From: Photobacterium sp. Ph5
GTDB lineage: Bacteria > Pseudomonadota > Gammaproteobacteria > Enterobacterales > Vibrionaceae
Length of the DNA: 64,000 nt
Assembly (NCBI RefSeq): GCF_022129445.1
Contig: NZ_JADQAQ010000013.1
Location: 21,261-85,260 of the forward strand
Direction: 5' to 3'
Shown: one piece after another, positions 54,570-63,017 of the stretch
How the letters are laid out: each line of letters begins with the position of its first letter
Position numbering within the stretch: position 1 is the stretch's first letter
Translations under genes and position numbers: made by a program
Notes under the pieces: generated by a model
Seen by the model: the letters and a program-made list of their open reading frames with translations, nothing else
What the model was told of the DNA's origin: nothing
Databases searched by the model: none

Positions 54570-55889
54570 ATGGATAAACGAAATAAGATCGGGGCAGCCA
54601 ATTCTATTGTTGTCTTTGGCGGTGTGAACCAAAAGTGGCTTCCATCAATGGAAGCGGCGGGATGGTCATGTCACCGTTGTTATGATTTACGTGCGGCAGA
54701 GTCTTTATTGTTAGAAATGGGTCCCTGTATTGGCGTTGTTGATCTCAGTAATGATGATTTTAGTTTGCATAGCTTAGCTGCGCTTGTGAATCGTAATAAG
54801 CAAGTACGCTGGATAGCGATTGTTCGTGATGAACAATTAAATAATGAAGCAATAAGCCAATTTATTGTGAATTTTTGCTTAGATTATTTTTCTACCCCAG
54901 TTCCTTGCGAGCGATTAAAACAAACCATTGGTCATCAAAGTGGTATGCTAGCGCTAGAGCGTCAAGTTTGGCCTCAACTAGGTCAATTTGGACAGCAAGG
55001 CTTACAAGGCAATACACCAGTGATGAGGAAGCTTCGCGATCAAGTTAAGCGTGTTGCATTAAGTGATGTACCTGTTTTGATTAATGGTGAAATTGGTACA
55101 GGGAAACTGGTGGTTGCAGAAGCATTACATCAAGCTTCAATTCGAGCCAAAAAGCCGTTAGTGCGTGTTAACTGTGAAAACTTGCAAGCTGGATGGATAA
55201 ATGAGGTTGGCAAAAATTCTTATCTTGAATATGCTGATAATGGCGTGTTAGTGCTTGATGAATTCACGTTACTTGCAGATGAACGAAAAAAAGAAGTATT
55301 GAAAATACTCAGTGATGGTATTTATTATCGCCCTGATGGCAGTACTTTAACGTTAGATATCCGTTTTATTGCAACCAGTAGTCACAATTTTGAAGATTTA
55401 TCAGAGTTAGATACATTAACCCGTGATTTGTATTTTAGATTAAATGTGATTTCACTCTCGGTACCTGCTTTGCGTGAAAGGGGCAGTGATATTGTGCTAT
55501 TGGCAGAGTTTCTATTACTAAAATATGCAAGACAATATAATAGCGTCGCTAAAACGTTTTCAGAACAAGCGCAAGCTATGTTGCTACAGTATCAATGGCC
55601 TGGCAATGTTCGTGAGTTAATTAGTCAGATTAAACGTTCGGTATTATTGGCTGAAACCAAGTGTATAGAAGCAGAGCATCTAGATATTCCTCGTATTACT
55701 GAAGATAAGCAAAGTTTAAAGAAAATTCGTGAAGAGTCAGAGCGTACGGCACTACTGACAGTGTTAGAAAACAATAAAGGACAGATCTCAGCAGCTGCTA
55801 GAGAGTTGGGTGTATCAAGGGCAACCATGTATCGACTCTTGAACAAACATGACTTGATCCCACCGCCACGTTGTTTCCGACAAGGCTAA
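54570..55889 (+). CDS. vpsR: VpsR-type bacterial enhancer-binding-protein homolog
   Basis: 439 residues in the NtrC layout: a receiver-like domain (about 1-125, with D58 in GVVDLSNDD), an AAA+ domain (145-370) and a Fis-type helix-turn-helix (ISAARELGVSRATMYRLL, close to the end). Walker A is GEIGTGKL (173-180) and Walker B VLVLDE (226-231). The GAFTGA loop needed to contact sigma54 is missing. The position after lysS is that of V. cholerae vpsR (VC0665), whose product binds c-di-GMP and activates exopolysaccharide and biofilm genes with sigma70 polymerase. Regulatory targets here are inferred. Confidence 0.88.
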   Translation: MDKRNKIGAANSIVVFGGVNQKWLPSMEAAGWSCHRCYDLRAAESLLLEMGPCIGVVDLSNDDFSLHSLAALVNRNKQVRWIAIVRDEQLNNEAISQFIVNFCLDYFSTPVPCERLKQTIGHQSGMLALERQVWPQLGQFGQQGLQGNTPVMRKLRDQVKRVALSDVPVLINGEIGTGKLVVAEALHQASIRAKKPLVRVNCENLQAGWINEVGKNSYLEYADNGVLVLDEFTLLADERKKEVLKILSDGIYYRPDGSTLTLDIRFIATSSHNFEDLSELDTLTRDLYFRLNVISLSVPALRERGSDIVLLAEFLLLKYARQYNSVAKTFSEQAQAMLLQYQWPGNVRELISQIKRSVLLAETKCIEAEHLDIPRITEDKQSLKKIREESERTALLTVLENNKGQISAAARELGVSRATMYRLLNKHDLIPPPRCFRQG

Positions 55890-55910
55890 TACAATTGGAT
55901 ATTCTTACTT

Positions 55911-55939
55911 AACAGCTACCGAAAGGTGGCTGTTTTTGT
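55911..55939 (+). terminator. Terminator of vpsR
   Basis: A 10-bp stem AACAGCTACC/GGTGGCTGTT (one T-G pair) with a stable GAAA tetraloop and T-rich tail. Confidence 0.88.
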
Positions 55940-56161
55940 TTTAGATCTCAATAGAATTAACCCTATTAATAGTCATCAATTTTTTATGCTGATATGAAAT
56001 ATAGCTATTGGTTTAAGATTGGTTAATATATAACAAAACAAGATCTTGTAGCATAAAGGATGTATTTAAGCGGGTGGTATAAATAGTCTTGTTAAGTGTT
56101 AATGATTGGTTAATATTTGCTTTGGGTATATCTAACTCAACTGAAAACCAAGAAGAATATT

Positions 56162-56404
56162 ATGCGCCAGTCTATCTATATCCGATTTGCTATTTTTCTG
56201 ATCCAACAAGATGTTAAACGTAGAGATACCTTGTGGCGGCATCAACAGCGACGAGTTCGTGTTTACCTGCCTTATCATTCAGCACATTTACTACGAGATG
56301 TGGGAGTGGAAAGTGATGGGCGTATTGCTGTAAGCCATCTTGTTCATGCTGAACGTAAAGTACGTCATTTAAGGCAAACGCTGCGGTTTAGACACAACAC
56401 GTAA
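56162..56404 (+). CDS. Small basic protein, DUF1127-like
   Basis: 80 residues from ATG 56162 (MRQSIYIRFAIFLIQQD), which follows AAGAAGA; the frame is open 15 codons further upstream. An N-terminal hydrophobic helix precedes a basic stretch (KRRDTLWRHQQRRVRVYLP). The core HSAHLLRDVGVESDGRI resembles the LLRDIG-type motif of DUF1127 (YjiS-like) proteins. In other bacteria such proteins have been linked to RNA turnover or phosphate and carbon metabolism; none of that can be inferred here. The family match is by eye. Confidence 0.6.
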   Translation: MRQSIYIRFAIFLIQQDVKRRDTLWRHQQRRVRVYLPYHSAHLLRDVGVESDGRIAVSHLVHAERKVRHLRQTLRFRHNT

Positions 56405-56408
56405 ATAG

Positions 56409-56439
56409 AAAGGCCAGTAAGTATTTCAACTTACTGGCC
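56409..56439. terminator. Hairpin terminator between the DUF1127-like gene and tas
   Basis: Perfect 11-bp stem GGCCAGTAAGT/ACTTACTGGCC with a 6-base loop. The minus strand continues TTTCTATTT, so it serves tas best. Confidence 0.75.
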
Positions 56440-56462
56440 AACGTTTATGTGATATTTAAACG

Positions 56463-57497
56463 CTAAGGGCAAGGGTTTGAATATTGAATACCAACTTGCT
56501 CTAAATCTTTCATGATTTCTTCAGACAGTATTAGATCAATACTATTTATATTGTTCTCTAACTGCTCCAGTGTGGTTGCGCCAATGATATTTGCAGCAAC
56601 AAAAGGACGTTGGTTAACAAAAGCGAGGGCCATTTTGGCAGGATCGAGTCCGTGATTATTAGCGACATCGATATAAGCTTGTGTGGCTTGAATACCTTGC
56701 TGATTAAAATAACGTGAAAAACGAGGAAACTCAGTGCATCGCGCCCCTTTAGGCTTGGCATTATTTAAGTATTTACCGCTTAATGCGCCAAAAGCTAACG
56801 GGGAATAGGCGAGTAGCTCTACACCTTCATGATGGCTAATTTCAGAAAGTCCGACTTCAAAGCTACGGTTAAGTAAATTGTAGGGATTTTGAATAGAGAC
56901 AATACGAGGTAAATTATGCTTATCAGCTAATTTAAGATAAGACATCACTCCCCAAGGGGTTTCATTAGAGACACCGATATTTCTGACTTTTCCAGCGATG
57001 ACTAATTCACTTAACGCCTCAAGTGTTTCAATTAATGTAACGCCAGAATGATCTTCTTCATAATGATAGTTTAACTTACCAAAGCAATTAGTTTGTCGTT
57101 GGGGCCAATGCACTTGATAAAGGTCGATATAATCGGTTTTTAGACGCTCAAGACTATCATTCACCGCATCATGAATATGACGACGGTTGAGTGACATATT
57201 ATCGCGGATATATGGCACATTATGTGGACCTGCTACCTTGGTTGCGATGATTAGCTTGTCGCGTGATCCTGATTTCTCTAACCAATTACCAATATAGCTT
57301 TCAGTCAGTCCCTGAGTCTCTTTGTTAGGAGGGACCGGATACATTTCTGCGGTATCAATAAAATTTACGCCGCGTTCGATGGCTAAATCCAGCTGGCTAT
57401 GTGCTTCGGCTTCATTGTTTTGTGCCCCGAAGGTCATGGTACCTAAACATATTTTACTGACGTCTAAATTTGAATGCGGGATCGTGTGATATTTCAT
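56463..57497 (-). CDS. tas: Aldo/keto reductase Tas
   Basis: A 344-residue NADP(H)-dependent aldo-keto reductase matching E. coli Tas (346) along its length. The catalytic Asp/Tyr are in FIDTAEMYPVPP, the Lys is in LIIATKVAGP and the His in DLYQVHWPQR. The cofactor end (IIGATTLEQLENNI) is typical. Physiological substrate unknown; E. coli tas was found as a suppressor of tyrosine auxotrophy. AAGGACAG precedes ATG 57497. mutH nearby repeats the E. coli order. Confidence 0.94.
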   Translation of the reverse strand: MKYHTIPHSNLDVSKICLGTMTFGAQNNEAEAHSQLDLAIERGVNFIDTAEMYPVPPNKETQGLTESYIGNWLEKSGSRDKLIIATKVAGPHNVPYIRDNMSLNRRHIHDAVNDSLERLKTDYIDLYQVHWPQRQTNCFGKLNYHYEEDHSGVTLIETLEALSELVIAGKVRNIGVSNETPWGVMSYLKLADKHNLPRIVSIQNPYNLLNRSFEVGLSEISHHEGVELLAYSPLAFGALSGKYLNNAKPKGARCTEFPRFSRYFNQQGIQATQAYIDVANNHGLDPAKMALAFVNQRPFVAANIIGATTLEQLENNINSIDLILSEEIMKDLEQVGIQYSNPCP

Positions 57498-57649
57498 TTG
57501 CTGTCCTTGCCATTACTGTCTTTTATTTGACTATAGCTTGAAGCATTTGGACTGAGAAGTTTAATTAAATATGAGATTAATTTTATATTACGAACTTGAT
57601 AGGGGGAGAAAACTGACACATAGTTAATAGTAGAGTCTTTATTTTTTAG

Positions 57650-57658
57650 TGTGGATAA
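57650..57658 (-). promoter_or_regulatory. Consensus DnaA box beside the 57662 gene
   Basis: TGTGGATAA is a perfect complement of the DnaA box TTATCCACA. Single occurrence immediately upstream of the start codon; possibly chance or coupled to the nearby mutH-rppH cluster. Confidence 0.35.
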
Positions 57659-57661
57659 ACA

Positions 57662-57964
57662 ATGAAGCAATCTCAATTAAAGCCTTGGTTGAAAGCATCA
57701 CCGAATAAGATCCCCCTTTGTGTATTAACATGTTATGCGGGCTATTCCGATTATCTAATGGAAGTCGAGTATAAGAATAAATTACAGCCGCTTAAAGATG
57801 ATCAAGATAATTTACTGCATTTTAAGACAATTGAGCAGGCACAGGCACTGTTGAAGTCAGTTGGGATCAGTAATATGACATTACGTTTAACCGATCCTTA
57901 TGATGAATTCTTACCGGAAGGGATCACTTCTGGTTGTGAAGAAGATATGGTGCTGTATTTTTAG
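57662..57964 (+). CDS. Hypothetical 100-residue protein, possibly DUF6482-like
   Basis: A small soluble protein. Its first half has a strand-rich pattern (KIPLCVLTCYAGYSDYLMEVEYKNKLQPLKD) and its second half a helix (TIEQAQALLKSVG) followed by MTLRLTDPYDEF and an acidic end. The pattern (value strand, default residue, then a helix on EAxxLL and a closing strand) resembles DUF6482 proteins, but I cannot confirm this. The start ATG 57662 sits 3 bases after GTGGATAA. It is convergent with mutH (14 bp) and divergent from tas. In E. coli two unrelated small genes, ygdQ and ygdR, lie at this place. Confidence 0.65.
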   Translation: MKQSQLKPWLKASPNKIPLCVLTCYAGYSDYLMEVEYKNKLQPLKDDQDNLLHFKTIEQAQALLKSVGISNMTLRLTDPYDEFLPEGITSGCEEDMVLYF

Positions 57965-57978
57965 TCCTGGAATACAGG

Positions 57979-58659
57979 CTAAATAAAATATTGAGCTAAA
58001 ATTTCAGCGGTAAAGTGCGTTTTTAAATAAAAACCACGCGGTAAAGTTTTAATTGGTTGCCCATTTGCACCATAGGCTTCTGTTAGTACTTTACTATTAG
58101 CAGCTTTTGGTCGTAGTTGAAGTACGTCGCCATGGCGTGCCGTAATGTGCTCGACTTGGCCGAGTACAATCATATCCATTAACTCTTCCCAGTCTTGTTG
58201 TAACTGCGCTTCTTCAGTGATTGATGGGCTCCAAATCAACGGTGATCCAACGTGACGATCAGCTAGGGGGATATCACGTTCACCTTCAACGGGGATCCAT
58301 AATACTCGTGATAGTTTATGACGAATATGGCTGGTTTCCCAGCGTAAGCCTTGCACCCCAATCAAAGGGGCTACACAGACAAATGTGGTTTCTAATGGTT
58401 TCCCATTATAACCAATAGGGATCGTTTTAAGCTCAATACCAAGCTCAATAAAGTCAGGAACGGGCTTGCTTCCAGCTGTTGCTCCTAAGTGCCATTCCAA
58501 CAGTTGTCCAACCCACCCTTTATCTCTTTTTAAATCTGGTGGGGGAATAATGCCTGCAAGATCAGCCAATTCTCCAAGTGTTAATCCTGCCAATTGTTGG
58601 GCGCGATTGAGTAGTTCTTGTTCAGTGAGAGGTGCTGATGGTTGCTCAGATTTTGACAT
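57979..58659 (-). CDS. mutH: DNA mismatch repair endonuclease MutH
   Basis: A 226-residue nuclease that nicks the unmethylated strand at hemimethylated GATC when activated by MutS-MutL. The active site is intact: E55 ([10 protein letters not shown]), D69, E76 and K78 ([13 protein letters not shown]), one number lower than in E. coli. The C-terminal [16 protein letters not shown] region, which joins the DNA contact, is present. Having MutH implies a Dam methylase elsewhere in the genome. Divergent across 621 bp from rppH. Confidence 0.96.
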   Translation of the reverse strand: MSKSEQPSAPLTEQELLNRAQQLAGLTLGELADLAGIIPPPDLKRDKGWVGQLLEWHLGATAGSKPVPDFIELGIELKTIPIGYNGKPLETTFVCVAPLIGVQGLRWETSHIRHKLSRVLWIPVEGERDIPLADRHVGSPLIWSPSITEEAQLQQDWEELMDMIVLGQVEHITARHGDVLQLRPKAANSKVLTEAYGANGQPIKTLPRGFYLKTHFTAEILAQYFI

Positions 58660-58805
58660 AGTGCTGTGTGATGATCATGATCTAAAGAGGACAATTAAAG
58701 ATCATAACATAGCTTTTTCAACTTTGAGTCGCTAAAGAGCAACAAAAGGATCGTATTAAAAGATATCCACAGAATATTTTTATGAAATATTTTTTTTGTA
58801 ATGAA

Positions 58806-58821
58806 CTGTTTAAATAGACAG
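58806..58821. promoter_or_regulatory. LexA-box-like site
   Basis: CTGTTTAAATAGACAG fits CTGT-N8-ACAG with an AT-rich core; outer bases match the full LexA consensus on one of two positions each side. A TATAAG hexamer follows at 58823. Confidence 0.4.
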
Positions 58822-58897
58822 GTATAAGTTGATATTTTGTGCGTCTTGATTGGCTTCTATGCAATCTTATTTTTTGTCTAATGTGGATAAAAGCCTA

Positions 58898-58927
58898 ATT
58901 GGTCGATCTTTGACCGATCGTTTTTTT
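58898..58927 (+). terminator. Terminator-like hairpin inside the mutH-rppH gap
   Basis: ATTGGTC/GACCGAT around GATCTTT, or the alternative CGATC/GATCG directly before seven T. No annotated gene ends here, so it would close an unknown short transcript or be fortuitous. Confidence 0.4.
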
Positions 58928-59280
58928 GAGATGTGAATATTCGATTTATTTAAATTTATTATGTGTTTTTTATATTTGTATAATATTGATTTTTAATGGT
59001 TATATTTATTTTTTTGTGTTTTAAAACCAAGGCTAATTAAGTGGTGGGTGTACATAAATTCATGCTTTTTTTATTTTCTACACAAATCTATCCACAGAAA
59101 GAGTGAATAAATGTGGGGTATGTCTCATTTGAATGTTTATAACCTCTTGTTGAAGGACGAGTTATCCCAAATTTGAGGTTTCGATAGGAAAATATCACGA
59201 TCTGATCGAATCTTTGTTTACCGATCTCTTCTACTATGAAAAAATCACTATTAATAGATATTTATACTTGAGGTCGTCCA

Positions 59281-59799
59281 GTGATTGATGGCGATGGATA
59301 CCGCCCTAATGTAGGGATCGTTATCTGCAATAGCCATGGCCAGGTATTTTGGGCTCGACGATATGGACAACATTCTTGGCAGTTTCCGCAAGGTGGTATT
59401 GATGATGGTGAAACACCAGAACAAGCCATGTTCCGTGAATTGTACGAAGAAGTAGGATTAACCAAAAAAGATGTCAGGATAATTGCGTCAAGCCGTCATT
59501 GGCTACGCTATAAATTACCGAAACGTTTAGTGCGGTGGGATTCGAAACCTGTTTGTATCGGGCAGAAACAGAAATGGTTTTTGTTGAGCTTGGAATGCGA
59601 TGAGTCCAAGGTCAATATGCAGCGAGGTGCTACACCTGAATTTGATGGGTGGCGATGGGTAAGTTATTGGTATCCAGTTCGACAGGTCGTTTCGTTTAAG
59701 CGTGATGTTTACCGTCGTGCGCTTAAAGAGTTTGCGCCTGTAGCCATGCCTTTTAAAGAATGGAAAGAGCGAAAATTCAAGCGTAATAATAAAAAGTAA
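59281..59799 (+). CDS. rppH: RNA pyrophosphohydrolase
   Basis: A 172-residue Nudix enzyme that removes pyrophosphate from mRNA 5' ends and so starts RNase E-dependent decay. The Nudix box spans G38-L60 with E44, R52, E53, E56 and E57. The block [25 protein letters not shown] is nearly identical to E. coli RppH. The start is GTG at 59281, as in E. coli, with GAGG upstream. ptsP begins 51 bp later, conserved order. Confidence 0.96.
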   Translation: MIDGDGYRPNVGIVICNSHGQVFWARRYGQHSWQFPQGGIDDGETPEQAMFRELYEEVGLTKKDVRIIASSRHWLRYKLPKRLVRWDSKPVCIGQKQKWFLLSLECDESKVNMQRGATPEFDGWRWVSYWYPVRQVVSFKRDVYRRALKEFAPVAMPFKEWKERKFKRNNKK

Positions 59800-59850
59800 A
59801 CAAGGTAGTATAGAGGTTATTGGCAATATAGAAGGATAATAAGGCTTGTT

Positions 59851-62097
59851 ATGCTGACACAGCTTAGAGAGATAGTTGACAAGGTTGTCAGCGCTCAGAC
59901 CTTGATAGAAGCGCTAGATCAATTAGTGATGAGCACTTGTCAGGCGATGAAAACAGATTGTTGTTCGGTCTATATTGCTAATCATGAGCGTCAGCTTTAT
60001 ACATTGATGGCAACGCAAGGGCTGCATAAGTCGCAGCGGCGTGTAAGTTTACGCTTTAACCAAGGCTTAGTTGGCCTTGTTGGTCGTAGTGCGGAGCTCG
60101 TTAATGTTGCTGATGCTCGTGTTCACCCTCACTTCAAACATCTTCCAGGGATCGGCGAGGAATCCTTTCGATCGTTTTTTGGTACTCCTATTATTCATCA
60201 GCGCCAAGTGCTGGGTGTACTCGTTGTACAGCAACGAGAGAAACGTGAATTTAATGAAAGTGAAGAATCTTTCTTAGTTACCCTTGCCGCTCAACTATCG
60301 GGTATTTTAGCTCATGCTAAAGCGCAAGGAATGTGGTTTGAGCAAGGTAATAAATTACATCTTACTGGATCGGCTGCTTCTGCTGGTGTTGCTGTTGCAA
60401 AAGCATGGTGGGACGATACCCAACCACTATTAGAACATGTTGCTCCTACATCTTGCCTCGATGTGAATTTTGAGCAAGAACGTTTAACTATCGCAATAGA
60501 AGCGGCCAGTACTGAGTTTCGTCGTTTACGTAAACGCTTTGATAGTGAACTGCAAAAAGAAACCCTCGCTATTTTTGATTTATTTAGCCATTTACTCAAT
60601 GATCCTATGCTCCGCAAAGATCTGAAAGCTCGCATTGCTTGTGGTGATCAGGCTGAGTGGGCTGTTCGTCAAGTGGTTGAATCTTATTCTGCACGTTTTG
60701 CGAATATGAAAGATCAATATCTCAAAGAACGCGCACAAGATATTCGTGAACTAGGCCAGCGATTATTATTCTTCTTACGCGATGAAGATGTCGATGAGTT
60801 ACAGTGGGATGAGCCTGTCGTTTTATTAACCCGTGAATTAACGGCAGCTATGTTAGCGACTGTACCTTTAGGAAAGCTTGCTGCAGTTGTTGCTCAAGAA
60901 GGTGCGGCCAATTCACATGCCGCTATTTTGTCTCGAGCGCTAGGTATCCCTGCGATTATGGGGGTCGATTTTGTTCCTCATACAGTACATAACAATTTAG
61001 TTATTGTTGATGGTTATCGTGGTGATTTTCTTGTTAACCCTAATCGCCATGTATTAGTTGAATATCGTCGTTTGTTACGTGAAGAACATGAGTTAGCCAA
61101 AACGGTTGAAGGCGATCTGGATAAAGAAGCCTACACCAAAGATAATCAACGAATTATGGTTCACTTAAATGCGGGGTTAAGTGCAGATACCAGTATTGCA
61201 GTTAATAAAGGGGTCGATGGGGTTGGCTTATATCGCACCGAAGTCCCTTTTTTATTACAGCGTAGTTTTCCTTCAGAAGAAGAACAAATTAATCAATATC
61301 GTTCTATTTTACAGACCTACCCTGATCAAACCGTTGTGATGCGAACGCTCGATATTGGTGGCGATAAACCGTTACCGTATTTAACTATTGAAGAAGATAA
61401 CCCTTTTTTAGGTTGGCGAGGGATCCGTTTTACGTTAGATCACCCCGAGATTTTTTTAATTCAAGTTAGAGCAATGTTACGCGCCAGTATTGGCCTAAAT
61501 AATATGGATATTTTACTGCCAATGATCTCAGGGATAGCAGAACTTGATGAGGCAAAAATACTTATTGAGCGGGCTTACCAAGAAGTAGCAGCACAATATG
61601 ATGGTGAGTTAAGAAAACCCCGTTTAGGGATTATGATTGAAGTACCGTCAATGCTTTACCAACTACACGCGCTAGCCGATAAAGTCGATTTTATTTCAGT
61701 CGGTAGTAATGATTTAACTCAATATTTGCTTGCCGTTGATCGAAATAACTCTCGGGTCGCCAGTGTTTATGATGCGTTTCACCCCGCTGTTTTAAATGCG
61801 TTAAAGCATATTATCGAAAGTGCTGAACGTTACCAAATTCCAGTTTGCGTTTGTGGTGAATTAGCTGGCGATCCGATTGGTGCAATTTTATTAGTCGGAA
61901 TGGGGTATCGATCATTGAGTATGAATACCCGCAATGTAGCCAAAATAAAATATATATTACGTCATGTGTCAGCACTTGATATGGAGCAACTGGCGGATGA
62001 TGTTCTCGCGGTACATTTATCTTGTGAAGTAAGAGATAGAACAACGTTATTTGTTGAGCAGCATGGTTTAGGTGGTTTCATCCGCGCAGGTAAATAG
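59851..62097 (+). CDS. ptsP: Phosphoenolpyruvate-protein phosphotransferase PtsP (EI-Ntr)
   Basis: 748 residues. The first enzyme of the nitrogen-related PTS, passing phosphate from PEP to NPr (PtsO). A GAF domain (about 1-160) senses glutamine or 2-oxoglutarate in relatives. Then come the EI phosphohistidine domain with H356 (GAANSHAAILSRALGIP) and the PEP-binding TIM barrel (VDGVGLYRTEVPFL, RTLDIGGDKPLPY, GSNDLTQYLLAVDRNN) with the C-terminal catalytic Cys in VCVCGELAGD. Likely cotranscribed with rppH. Confidence 0.96.
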   Translation: MLTQLREIVDKVVSAQTLIEALDQLVMSTCQAMKTDCCSVYIANHERQLYTLMATQGLHKSQRRVSLRFNQGLVGLVGRSAELVNVADARVHPHFKHLPGIGEESFRSFFGTPIIHQRQVLGVLVVQQREKREFNESEESFLVTLAAQLSGILAHAKAQGMWFEQGNKLHLTGSAASAGVAVAKAWWDDTQPLLEHVAPTSCLDVNFEQERLTIAIEAASTEFRRLRKRFDSELQKETLAIFDLFSHLLNDPMLRKDLKARIACGDQAEWAVRQVVESYSARFANMKDQYLKERAQDIRELGQRLLFFLRDEDVDELQWDEPVVLLTRELTAAMLATVPLGKLAAVVAQEGAANSHAAILSRALGIPAIMGVDFVPHTVHNNLVIVDGYRGDFLVNPNRHVLVEYRRLLREEHELAKTVEGDLDKEAYTKDNQRIMVHLNAGLSADTSIAVNKGVDGVGLYRTEVPFLLQRSFPSEEEQINQYRSILQTYPDQTVVMRTLDIGGDKPLPYLTIEEDNPFLGWRGIRFTLDHPEIFLIQVRAMLRASIGLNNMDILLPMISGIAELDEAKILIERAYQEVAAQYDGELRKPRLGIMIEVPSMLYQLHALADKVDFISVGSNDLTQYLLAVDRNNSRVASVYDAFHPAVLNALKHIIESAERYQIPVCVCGELAGDPIGAILLVGMGYRSLSMNTRNVAKIKYILRHVSALDMEQLADDVLAVHLSCEVRDRTTLFVEQHGLGGFIRAGK

Positions 62098-62124
62098 AAC
62101 ACTTTTTGATATTGGTTACGTATT

Positions 62125-62928
62125 ATGTATGAAACAACACTTTGGCTATTTAGCATGTGTTTGCTATTGGGATCTGTCGTTGGGCTGTTGGCTGGTTTAT
62201 TAGGCATTGGCGGTGGTTTATTGGTTGTGCCAGCTCTAGTTTGGTTATTACCGAAAGCTGGAATTGCATCGCATCTTGTGATGCATATTGCCTTAGCGAC
62301 ATCACTTGCCAGTATTGTTATGACTTCAATGGCCTCTGCCCGTAATCACTTTAAGCTTGGAAATATTGATTTTTCAGTGGTTAAAATATTAGCGCCAGGG
62401 ATCATTGTTGGTGGATTAGGGGGGAGTGTTGTTGCTGAGATCATCCCGTCACATTATTTACCTAAAATTTTTGCTGTCATCGTATTGTGCCTAGCAATTC
62501 AGATGTTGCTATCAATGAAAGTGATAAACAATAAGCCTCTGCCAAACCCACTAGCATGTGTATCAAGTGGCGGCATCATTGGTTTGATCTCAAGTCTCGC
62601 TGGCATTGGTGGAGGATCATTAACGGTGCCGTTTTTAAGTTATTATGGTATTGAGATGCGACGTGCTATCGGTACCTCTTCGCTCGTTGGTTTCTTAATT
62701 GCTGTTTCTGGAATGATTGGCTTTATTTACGCAGGTGTTGGCAGTGAAGCGTTACCTGCGTTTAGTGCGGGTTATGTATATTTACCGGCTTTATTTGGTA
62801 TTGCTGCAACATCAATGATCGCAACTCGTTACGGTGCGGCGTTAGTGAGTCGACTACCGACCCCGACACTGAAAAAGCTATTTGCGGTGTTATTGTTAGT
62901 GATCAGTATAAAAATGTTTTTAAGTTAA
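62125..62928 (+). CDS. TSUP (TauE/SafE) family membrane transporter
   Basis: A 267-residue membrane protein with two homologous halves, each opening with a glycine motif: LLAGLLGIGGGLLVVPALV and LISSLAGIGGGSLTVPFLS. This is the TauE/SafE signature. Family members export sulfite, sulfoacetate or other small organic anions; the substrate here is unknown. About eight membrane helices. It lies 27 bp after ptsP and 89 bp before thyA, so it may be in one transcript with either. Confidence 0.88.
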   Translation: MYETTLWLFSMCLLLGSVVGLLAGLLGIGGGLLVVPALVWLLPKAGIASHLVMHIALATSLASIVMTSMASARNHFKLGNIDFSVVKILAPGIIVGGLGGSVVAEIIPSHYLPKIFAVIVLCLAIQMLLSMKVINNKPLPNPLACVSSGGIIGLISSLAGIGGGSLTVPFLSYYGIEMRRAIGTSSLVGFLIAVSGMIGFIYAGVGSEALPAFSAGYVYLPALFGIAATSMIATRYGAALVSRLPTPTLKKLFAVLLLVISIKMFLS

Positions 62929-63017
62929 CAGCAGGGCCAACAGGCTTCTGATAGAATAACAATTACTAATTTTCGCGCCTAGCTTTTGCTGGGCGTATTC
63001 AATTTACGAGTAGGACT

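Larger units (their letters stand above)
58660..59280. promoter_or_regulatory. mutH-rppH intergenic region: candidate DARS2-like DnaA-reactivating locus
   Basis: In E. coli the mutH-rppH (ygdP) gap is the site of DARS2, which regenerates ATP-DnaA. The same gap here is 621 bp, very AT-rich and holds DnaA-box-like sites: ATATCCACA (58763-58771), an exact box on the minus strand (58882-58890), and TTCTACACA (59076-59084) followed 3 bp later by CTATCCACA (59088-59096). It also has a LexA-like box, nine GATC sites and one near-IHF site (about 58976-58990). Promoters for mutH and rppH must also be in it. Function inferred from position and motifs. Confidence 0.55.

Noticed and set aside
57963..57980. 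Terminator between the 57662 gene and mutH
   Set aside because: Only a 4-bp stem (CCTG/CAGG) and no T-run.
58773..58797. AATATTT/AAATATT hairpin followed by T as a terminator
   Set aside because: Stem contains only A-T pairs and would be too weak; it is likely part of the AT-rich DNA-unwinding or bending region.
58859..58936. 25-codon ORF across the terminator-like hairpin
   Set aside because: No ribosome-binding site, and the hairpin and T-run lie inside it; probably chance.
58660..59280. A replication origin (oriC) because of DnaA boxes and AT-richness
   Set aside because: No gidA, mnmG or dnaA neighbours and few boxes; the mutH-rppH position fits a DARS2-type locus better.
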